This document shows, piece by piece, positions 25,847 to 32,225 of a stretch of 64,000 nucleotides of DNA. Source of the stretch: Micromonospora rubida (GTDB taxonomy: Bacteria; Actinomycetota; Actinomycetes; Mycobacteriales; Micromonosporaceae); contig NZ_JAAALO010000007.1 in the NCBI RefSeq assembly GCF_009908295.1, positions 186,001-250,000 of the forward strand, in the 5' to 3' direction. Position 1 is the stretch's first letter. Every line of letters begins with the position of its first letter. The notes below the pieces were generated by a model that did not search any database, was not told the origin of the DNA, and worked only from the letters and a program-made list of their open reading frames with translations. A program made the translations under genes and the position numbers.

Positions 25847-28800
25847 ATGACCGTTCACCCTCCCGCCCCCCGTCGCCGCCCACCGTCGCGGCACCGTCCC
25901 GTACTGCTCGTCGTCGCCGTCGTCGCGCTGGTGGCGGCGTACCTCGTCGTCGCCCAACCCGGCGCGCACGCCGCCGACAGCCTGCTGTCGCAGGGTCGGC
26001 CGGTCACCGCGTCCTCCCAGGAGGGGGCCGACGTCGGCGCGGCCAACGCGGTCGACGGCAACGCCGGGACCCGCTGGTCCAGCCAGTTCAGCGACCCCCA
26101 GTGGCTGAGCGTCGACCTCGGCGGCACCGCCACCATCAGCCAGGTCGTCCTCCAGTGGGAGGGCGCGTACGCGCGGGCGTACCAGATCCAGACCTCGGCC
26201 GACGGCAGCACCTGGACCACCGTGCACGGCACGGCCACCGGGGCCGGGGGCACCGAGACGGTCGCTGTCGCCGGCAGCGGGCGGTACGTGCGGATGTACG
26301 GCACCGCGCGGGCCAGCGGCTACGGCTACTCGCTGTACGAGTTCAAGGTCTACGGCTCGCTCGGCGGCCCGACCACGCCGCCGACCACCAGCCCGACGCC
26401 GGTCCCCGGCAACTGGCAGACCGTCTGGACCGACGACTTCACCGGTCCCGCCGGCACCTCGCCGTCGGCGGCGAACTGGCTGCTGCGCACCGGCACCTCC
26501 TACCCGGGCGGCGCGGCGAACTGGGGCACCGGCGAGGTGGAGACGGCAACCGCGTCGACCGCGAACGTCCAGCTCGACGGTGCCGGCCGGCTGAGCATCC
26601 GGGCGATCCGGGACGCCGCCGGGGCCTGGACCTCGGGCCGGCTGGAGACCCAGCGGGCCGACTTCGAGCCGCGCGCCGGCGAGCAGTTGCGGTTCACCGC
26701 CGTGCTCCGGCAGCCCGACGTGGCCGACGGCCTCGGGTACTGGCCCGGGTTCCGCGCCACCGGCGCCGCCTTCCGGGGCAACTTCACCAACTGGCCCGGC
26801 GTCGGCGAGACCGACATCATGACCGACGTCAACGGCCGCGGCCAGCTCGCCCAGACGCTGCACTGCGGCACCGCGCCCGACGGGGTGTGCGCCGAGTACA
26901 CCGGCCGCTCCAGCGGGCTGGCCACCTGCGCCGGCTGCCGGACCGGCTACCACGAGTACACCCAGGTCGTCGACCGGACGAGGACCGACGAGGAGATCCG
27001 CTTCTACCTCGACGGGCGGCAGACCTGGGTGGTACGCGAGTCGCAGGTCGGCGTCGCCGCCTGGAACGCGGCCGTGCACCACGGCTTCTTCCTCCGGCTC
27101 GACCTGGCCGTCGGCGGCTCGCTGCCCAACGCGATCGCCGGCCGGAGCACCCCCACCCCGGGGACCACCTCGGGCGGGGTGCTCAGCGTCGACTCGGTGA
27201 CCGTGTCCCGGGCCGCCGGCACGGTCCCCGCCGCGATGACCGATCCGCTCACCCCGGCCGGGCCGAGCACGGTGCGGGTGACCGGCACCCAGGGCAACTG
27301 GCAGCTCCAGGTCAACGGCGCCCCGTACGAGGTGCGGGGGATGACCTACGGGCCGCCGCAGGCCGCCGCCGACGGGTACCTGCGGGACCTGCGGAACATG
27401 GGCGTCAACACGATCCGGATCTGGGGAGTGGACGACACCCACACCCCGGCCCTGCTCGACCGGGCGGCCCAGCAGGGCATCAAGGTCGTCGTCGGGCACT
27501 GGCTCAACCAGGGCGCCGACTACGTCAACGACACCGCCTACAAGAACACCGTCAAGGCCGAGATCGTCGCCCGGGTCAACGCGCTGAAGAACCGGCAGGG
27601 CGTGCTGATGTGGGACGTCGGCAACGAGGTCATCCTGACCATGCAGGACCACGGCCTCCCGGCCGACGTGGTCGAGGCCCGGCGGGTGGCGTACGCGCAG
27701 TTCGTCAACGAGGTGGCCCAGGCGGTCCACGCCGCCGACCCGCTCCACCCGGTCACCTCCACCGACGCCTACACCCACGCGTGGACGTACTACCAGAGGT
27801 ACTCGCCCGCGCTGGACCTGCTGGCGGTCAACTCGTACGGCGCGATCGGCACCGTGAAGTCGGACTGGATCGCGGGCGGCCACACCAAGCCGTACCTGCT
27901 CACCGAGGGCGGCCCGAACGGCGAGTGGGAGGTGCCCGACGACGTCAACGGGGTGCCCGACGAGCCGACCGACCTGGCGAAGCGGGCCGGCTACACGGCG
28001 AGCTGGAACGCCGTCAGGGGCCACCCCGGCGTGGCGCTCGGGGCCACCGAGTTCCACTACGGCCTGGAGAACGACTTCGGTGGGGTGTGGCTCAACGCCA
28101 CCACCGGCGGGTGGCGGCGGCTCGGCTACCACGCGCTGCGCCAGGCGTACACCGGGCAGGCGGCGGCGAACACCCCGCCGGAGATCACCGCCATGTCGGT
28201 CAGCCCGCAGACCGCCGTGCCGGCCGGCGGCACCTTCACCGTCGACGCGACCGCCGGGGACCCGCAGGGCGACCTGGTCCGCTACAACCTGATGGCCAGC
28301 GACAAGCACATCACCGGAAACCGGGGGCTGACCAACCTGACGTTCACCCAGACCGGGAACGGGCGGTTCACGGTGCGGGCCCCCGAGCGGCTCGGGGTGT
28401 GGAAGGTCTACGTGTACGCCTTCGACGGGCACGGCAACGTCGGCATCGAGCAGCGCTCCTTCAAGGTCGTGCCGCCGACCGTCCCGGGCACCAACCTGGC
28501 CCGGGGCAGGGCGGTCACCGCGTCCTCGTACCAGCCCACCGGCGCCAACGGCCCGCAGCTGCCCGGGTACGCGGTCGACGGCGACCACGGCACCCGCTGG
28601 GCCAGCGAGTGGGTCGGCACCGCCTGGCTCCGGGTCGACCTGGGCTCGGTGCAGTCCTTCGACCACGTCCAGCTCGCCTGGGAGGCGGCGTACGCCACCG
28701 CCTACTCGGTCGAGGTGTCCAACGACGGGAACACCTGGACGACGATCCACTCGACCACGGGTGGCGACGGGGGCTTCGACGACCTGGACCTCTCCGGCAC

Positions 28801-28885
28801 CGGCCGGTACGTGCGGGTCAACGGCACCAGGAAGGCCACCGACTACGGCTACTCCCTCTGGGAGTTCGGCGTCTACCGCAGGTGA
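25847..28885 (+). CDS. Secreted two-catalytic-domain glycoside hydrolase (discoidin-GH16-GH-A-discoidin)
   Basis: This 1012-aa protein begins at ATG 25847 and has a signal peptide or anchor (VLLVVAVVALVAAYLVVAQPGAHA). Discoidin domain 1 spans about 45-170. A GH16 beta-jelly-roll spans about 190-455. A clan GH-A TIM barrel (GH2/GH5/GH72-like, about 480-840) carries acid/base Glu594 in DVGNEV and nucleophile Glu687 in LLTEGGP. An Ig-like domain and a C-terminal discoidin domain (about 880-1012) follow. The GH16 signature is ETDIMTD (Glu321, Asp323), with Thr326 where the acid/base Glu of ExDxxE is expected, so that domain may be inactive or shifted. The likely substrate is beta-1,3-glucan. No operator lies in the 178-bp gap upstream, so it is probably transcribed from the 24108 promoter. 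Confidence 0.86.
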   Translation: MTVHPPAPRRRPPSRHRPVLLVVAVVALVAAYLVVAQPGAHAADSLLSQGRPVTASSQEGADVGAANAVDGNAGTRWSSQFSDPQWLSVDLGGTATISQVVLQWEGAYARAYQIQTSADGSTWTTVHGTATGAGGTETVAVAGSGRYVRMYGTARASGYGYSLYEFKVYGSLGGPTTPPTTSPTPVPGNWQTVWTDDFTGPAGTSPSAANWLLRTGTSYPGGAANWGTGEVETATASTANVQLDGAGRLSIRAIRDAAGAWTSGRLETQRADFEPRAGEQLRFTAVLRQPDVADGLGYWPGFRATGAAFRGNFTNWPGVGETDIMTDVNGRGQLAQTLHCGTAPDGVCAEYTGRSSGLATCAGCRTGYHEYTQVVDRTRTDEEIRFYLDGRQTWVVRESQVGVAAWNAAVHHGFFLRLDLAVGGSLPNAIAGRSTPTPGTTSGGVLSVDSVTVSRAAGTVPAAMTDPLTPAGPSTVRVTGTQGNWQLQVNGAPYEVRGMTYGPPQAAADGYLRDLRNMGVNTIRIWGVDDTHTPALLDRAAQQGIKVVVGHWLNQGADYVNDTAYKNTVKAEIVARVNALKNRQGVLMWDVGNEVILTMQDHGLPADVVEARRVAYAQFVNEVAQAVHAADPLHPVTSTDAYTHAWTYYQRYSPALDLLAVNSYGAIGTVKSDWIAGGHTKPYLLTEGGPNGEWEVPDDVNGVPDEPTDLAKRAGYTASWNAVRGHPGVALGATEFHYGLENDFGGVWLNATTGGWRRLGYHALRQAYTGQAAANTPPEITAMSVSPQTAVPAGGTFTVDATAGDPQGDLVRYNLMASDKHITGNRGLTNLTFTQTGNGRFTVRAPERLGVWKVYVYAFDGHGNVGIEQRSFKVVPPTVPGTNLARGRAVTASSYQPTGANGPQLPGYAVDGDHGTRWASEWVGTAWLRVDLGSVQSFDHVQLAWEAAYATAYSVEVSNDGNTWTTIHSTTGGDGGFDDLDLSGTGRYVRVNGTRKATDYGYSLWEFGVYRR

Positions 28886-28892
28886 CCTCGCC

Positions 28893-28928
28893 GTGGGTCA
28901 CGGCGCCGCCGTGGCGTCCGTGACCCAC
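28893..28928 (+). terminator. Terminator after the discoidin-GH16 gene
   Basis: An 11-bp perfect stem (28893-28903 with 28918-28928) with a 14-nt loop lies 7 bp after the stop. Confidence 0.65.
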
Positions 28929-28960
28929 CGGCGCGGTACCGCCGCTCCTGCGGTGACGAC

Positions 28961-28992
28961 GGCGCGGCCCCGGGAGACCCCGGGGCCGCGCC
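28961..28992. terminator. Strong terminator for the GH1 gene
   Basis: A 14-bp perfect GC stem (28961-28974 with 28979-28992) with a 4-nt loop lies about 40 bp past the minus-strand GH1 stop. It follows the hairpin of the convergent gene. Confidence 0.75.
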
Positions 28993-29033
28993 GGCTGCGG
29001 ATCGCGCCCGGTCGGGCGCGGGGCGGTGCCCCC

Positions 29034-30452
29034 TCAGTGGGGGCGGTCGAAGCCGTTCGCGGCGATCGTCCGGCCGTACCAGTGGGCGCTGTCCTTGACC
29101 GTCCGCCGCTGGGTGGCGTAGTCGACGTGGATCAGGCCGAATCGCTTGTCGTAGCCGAGGGCCCACTCGAAGTTGTCCAGCAGCGACCAGACGAAGAAGC
29201 CGCGCAGGTCCGCGCCGGCGGTCAGCGCCTCGTGCGCGGCGGCCAGGTGCCGGTGCAGGTAGTCGGTGCGTTCCGGGTCGCGTACCCGGCCGTCGGGGTC
29301 GACCTCGTCCGGGTAGGCGGCGCCGTTCTCGGTGACGTACAGCGGCGGCGCGCCGTAGTCCCGGGTGACCCGCAGCAGCATGTCGCGCAGCCCGCCGGGG
29401 TCGACGGACCAGCCCATCGCCGTGACCGGCCCGGGCACCGGATGGAACGCGACGCTCCCGGCACCCGGGTACGGGGTGTCGGCGTCGTGGTGGCCGTCCG
29501 GGCCGGCGCCGACAAGGTCGGGCTGGTAGTAGTTGACGCACAGCGCGTCCAGCGGCGCGGCGATCAGGTCGAGGTCGCCTTCGCGCACGAACGACCAGTC
29601 GGTCAGGGCCGCGGTGTCGGCGAGCACGTCCGCCGGGTAGGCCCCGCGCAGCAGCGGGTCGAGGAAGATCCGGTTGAGCAGCCCGTCGATGCGCCGCGCG
29701 GCGTCACGGTCGGCGGGCGCGTCGCTGACGGGCCGCACCGTGCCGACGTTGAGCGCCACCGAGACCTGGCCGGTGACGCCGGCGGCGCGCAGCGCGGCGA
29801 CCCCGTGCCCGTGGGCCAGCAGCAGGTGGTGCGCGGCGCTCAGCGCGGCGCGCGGGTCGCGCCGCCCCGGGGCGTGCACCCCGCTGCCGTACCCGAGGAA
29901 GGCCGAGCACCACGGCTCGTTGAGGGTGTTCCACAGCCGGACCCGGTCGCCCAGGCGCGCGGCGACGGCGGCGACGTATTCCCCGTACCGGGCGGCGGTG
30001 TCGCGCGCGGCCCAGCCACCGGCGTCCTCCAGTTCCTGCGGCAGGTCCCAGTGGTACAGGGTGGCCGCCGGGCTGACGTCGGCGGCCAGCAGGTCGTCCA
30101 CGAGCCGGTCGTAGAAGGCCAGGCCGGCGGCGTTGACCCCGCCGCCGGCGGCGCGCACCCGGGGCCAGGCCACCGAGAAGCGGTACGCCGAAAGGCCCAG
30201 CTCGGCCATCAGCGCCACGTCGTCGCGGTGCCGGTGGAAGTGGTCGCTGGCGTGCTCCCCGGTGTGGCCGCCGGCGATCCGGCCCGGGGTGGCGGCGAAG
30301 GTGTCCCAGATGGAGGGGAGTCGACCGTCGGCGCGCACCGCCCCCTCGATCTGGTAGGCCGCGGTGGCCGCGCCCCACTGGAAGCCGGCGGGGAACCGTA
30401 GGTCGACGGGGGGTTGTCCGGCGGAGGTCCGCGCGGCCGCGAGTGTGCGCAT
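29034..30452 (-). CDS. GH1 beta-glucosidase
   Basis: This 472-aa protein is full length for GH1. It starts with FPAGFQWGAATAAYQIEG and carries the acid/base Glu179 in NTLNEPW, the nucleophile Glu375 in YVTENGA and the aglycone-site motif WSLLDNFEWALGY. With no signal peptide it is intracellular and would hydrolyse imported cello- or laminari-oligosaccharides to glucose. Its promoter carries TTGACA and a perfect LacI-type operator (30484-30497). It is divergent from the LacI gene itself, the usual arrangement in CebR/BglR-type systems. No sugar ABC transporter genes sit beside it in this window. Confidence 0.95.
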   Translation of the reverse strand: MRTLAAARTSAGQPPVDLRFPAGFQWGAATAAYQIEGAVRADGRLPSIWDTFAATPGRIAGGHTGEHASDHFHRHRDDVALMAELGLSAYRFSVAWPRVRAAGGGVNAAGLAFYDRLVDDLLAADVSPAATLYHWDLPQELEDAGGWAARDTAARYGEYVAAVAARLGDRVRLWNTLNEPWCSAFLGYGSGVHAPGRRDPRAALSAAHHLLLAHGHGVAALRAAGVTGQVSVALNVGTVRPVSDAPADRDAARRIDGLLNRIFLDPLLRGAYPADVLADTAALTDWSFVREGDLDLIAAPLDALCVNYYQPDLVGAGPDGHHDADTPYPGAGSVAFHPVPGPVTAMGWSVDPGGLRDMLLRVTRDYGAPPLYVTENGAAYPDEVDPDGRVRDPERTDYLHRHLAAAHEALTAGADLRGFFVWSLLDNFEWALGYDKRFGLIHVDYATQRRTVKDSAHWYGRTIAANGFDRPH

Positions 30453-30483
30453 CCGATCACCACTTCCCGGAGTTCCGAACCCG

Positions 30484-30538
30484 GGAGAGCGCTCTCCGGG
30501 GTGAGGCCAGTCTTTCCCCGGCGGTCACCCACTGTCAA
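30484..30538 (-). promoter_or_regulatory. GH1 promoter with LacI-type operator
   Basis: On the minus strand: -35 TTGACA (30533-30538), an 18-bp spacer, a weak -10 AAGACT (30509-30514), then the perfect 14-bp palindrome GGAGAGCGCTCTCC (30484-30497). The operator lies just downstream of the probable start point, as at 24139. Confidence 0.78.
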
Positions 30539-30608
30539 GGGCGGGCGCACCGTGACCGCATGGCGAGGCTCGGGGAGCCGTGCCCGGGGCCGCGTCGGCC
30601 GCAGCTCG

Positions 30609-30660
30609 GAGAGCTGGGGTCGCGCCGCAGGTCAGAGAGCTGGGGTCGCGCCGCAGGTCA
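30609..30660 (+). repeat. Two tandem 26-bp direct repeats upstream of the LacI gene
   Basis: Identical 26-bp units at 30609-30634 and 30635-30660 each begin GAGAGC, the left half of the operator. The third GAGAGC at 30661 starts the degenerate operator. The repeats therefore present operator half-sites at 26-bp spacing. Confidence 0.88.
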
Positions 30661-30690
30661 GAGAGCGCTTTCCCGCCCGCGTGCTATAAC
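30661..30690 (+). promoter_or_regulatory. LacI gene promoter with degenerate operator (leaderless)
   Basis: GAGAGCGCTTTC (30661-30672) is a one-mismatch version of the operator palindrome. A good -10 box TATAAC lies at 30685-30690, with the ATG only 7 nt after it, so the mRNA is probably leaderless. The operator covers the expected -35 position, implying weak autorepression. Confidence 0.7.
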
Positions 30691-30696
30691 TTCCGG

Positions 30697-31806
30697 ATGG
30701 CGGAACCGCCCCAGACGGGCAACCTGTCCCGCCCGGGTGAGCGCGTCCCGGGGCCGACGGCGGAGCGCGGCGCGGCCCGGAGCCGCCTGCCCACCCTGGA
30801 GGACGTCGCCCGGGTGGCCGGGGTGTCCCGGGCGACCGTGTCACGCGTCGTCAACGGGGTGCGCAACGTCGACCCGGACCTGCACGCCGTGGTCTGGGCG
30901 GCGGTGGACGCGACCGGGTACGTGCCGAACCGCGCCGCGCGTTCCCTGGTCACCCGGCGGGCCGGGACGGTCGCGCTGGTCGTGTCCGACAGCGAGGAGC
31001 ACGACGACGACCCGTTCCTGGGCCGGTTCTTCGCCGACCCGTTCTTCGGCCGGGTCGTCGGCGGCGTGCTGAGCGTCCTGCGTCCGGCGGGTGTGCAGCT
31101 CGGCCTGCACCTGGTGGGCAGCCCGCCGGCGCGCGTCCGGCTGGTCGGGGACCTGCGCCAGGGGCAGGCCGACGGCGTGGTGCTGCTGTCGTTGCACCCC
31201 GACGACGCGCTGCCCGGCCTGCTGGCCGAGGCGGGGATCGCCGCGGTGATGGTGGGCCGCCCCGCCCGCCCCGCCCCGATCAGCTACGTCGACGTGGCCA
31301 ACGAGGCGGGCGCGGCGCTGGCCGTCGAGCGCCTGCTCGCCCGGGGTTGCCAGCGCATCGGGCTGGTCGCCGGTCCGGAGCACGTGCCGGCCAGCCAGGA
31401 CCGGGTAGCCGGGTTCCGGCAGGCGATGGCCCGCCGCGGGTACGCGTGGTCGCCGTCCGAGGCGGGCAACTTCACCCGGGAAAGCGGCGAGGCCGCCATG
31501 CGTCGCCTGCTGGCCGCCCACCCCGACCTCGACGGCGTCTTCGTCGCCAACGACCTGATGGCGCAGGGCGCCCTGGTCGCCCTGCACGAGGCGGGCCGCC
31601 GGGTGCCCGACGACGTCGCGGTGGTGGGCTTCGACGACAGCAGCGCCGCGCAGGCCGCCCAGCCGCCGCTGACCACCGTCCGGCACCCGCTGGAGGTCAT
31701 GGCGGCCGAGGCGACCCGGCTGCTGCTGGCCCGCATCGAGGAGCCGCGGCTGCGCGTCGCGTCGGTCATCCACGACCCCGTCCTGGTGGTGCGCCGCAGC
31801 GCCTGA
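30697..31806 (+). CDS. LacI-family repressor, likely regulator of the local glycan-degradation regulon
   Basis: This 369-aa protein has an N-terminal LacI helix-turn-helix (about 32-54: TLEDVARVAGVSRATVSRVV) with a hinge helix VPNRAARSLV. A periplasmic-binding-protein-like ligand domain follows (about 85-369; GVFVANDLMAQGAL and VPDDVAVVGFDDS are typical). The 30-residue N-terminal extension is unusual but begins 7 nt from a clear -10 box. It sits between two operators, divergent from GH1. The six GAGAGCGCTCTC-type sites in the window fit LacI half-site geometry and resemble the TGGGAGCGCTCCCA sites of CebR/CelR. It probably releases DNA on binding a glucan oligosaccharide. Confidence 0.88.
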   Translation: MAEPPQTGNLSRPGERVPGPTAERGAARSRLPTLEDVARVAGVSRATVSRVVNGVRNVDPDLHAVVWAAVDATGYVPNRAARSLVTRRAGTVALVVSDSEEHDDDPFLGRFFADPFFGRVVGGVLSVLRPAGVQLGLHLVGSPPARVRLVGDLRQGQADGVVLLSLHPDDALPGLLAEAGIAAVMVGRPARPAPISYVDVANEAGAALAVERLLARGCQRIGLVAGPEHVPASQDRVAGFRQAMARRGYAWSPSEAGNFTRESGEAAMRRLLAAHPDLDGVFVANDLMAQGALVALHEAGRRVPDDVAVVGFDDSSAAQAAQPPLTTVRHPLEVMAAEATRLLLARIEEPRLRVASVIHDPVLVVRRSA

Positions 31807-32225
31807 GCGGGCCGGCGGGCGGGCGGTGGGGGAGGCGGTCGGCTCGACACGATCTGCCCTTCCGGTGGGGTGGTGGGGTGCGGCGGGCCGTGCGGGGGCG
31901 GGTGGCCGGCGAGGGCGGCGTCGGCGCGTCCCGGCAACGCGCCGGCTCGCCTGCCGGCAATTCATCAACCCTTAATTAATGCCGTCATTAAAGTCTCCAC
32001 CGGCGGGTTCGTCAAGGGCGGGGTGGCCCGAGAGGGCAGAAGTCGCGTCGATCGGCAGTGTTGGCGATCGATGCCTTGACGGGGATGCGATCTCGCCGTA
32101 ACACTCTCCCGAGAGCGCTCTCCCATCGTGGTGCCGCCCGCGGCGGCACCCTCCACGGCGCCACGGTCCTCTCGTCGTTCCCCGTCGCGCCCGGCGTCCG
32201 CAGCCCTCTACCGACAGGCGAAGTC
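31807..32225. other. Intergenic region with an AT-rich patch and the 32076 promoter
   Basis: About 420 bp with no recognised gene. An unusual AT-rich stretch at 31965-31995 contains TTAATTAATG and later CATTAA in an otherwise GC-rich setting. The promoter-operator of the beta-helix gene lies at 32076-32122; the rest is leader. Confidence 0.5.
32076..32122 (+). promoter_or_regulatory. Promoter with LacI-type operator for the discoidin beta-helix gene
   Basis: -35 TTGACG (32076-32081), a 17-bp spacer and -10 TAACAC (32099-32104) have the same hexamers and spacing as the 24108 promoter. The operator GAGAGCGCTCTC (32111-32122) lies 6 bp downstream. Confidence 0.86.

Noticed and set aside
30697..31806. 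Calling the LacI gene cebR
   Set aside because: The operators are GAGAGCGCTCTC, not the CebR consensus TGGGAGCGCTCCCA, and no cellobiose ABC transporter is adjacent; the ligand is unknown.
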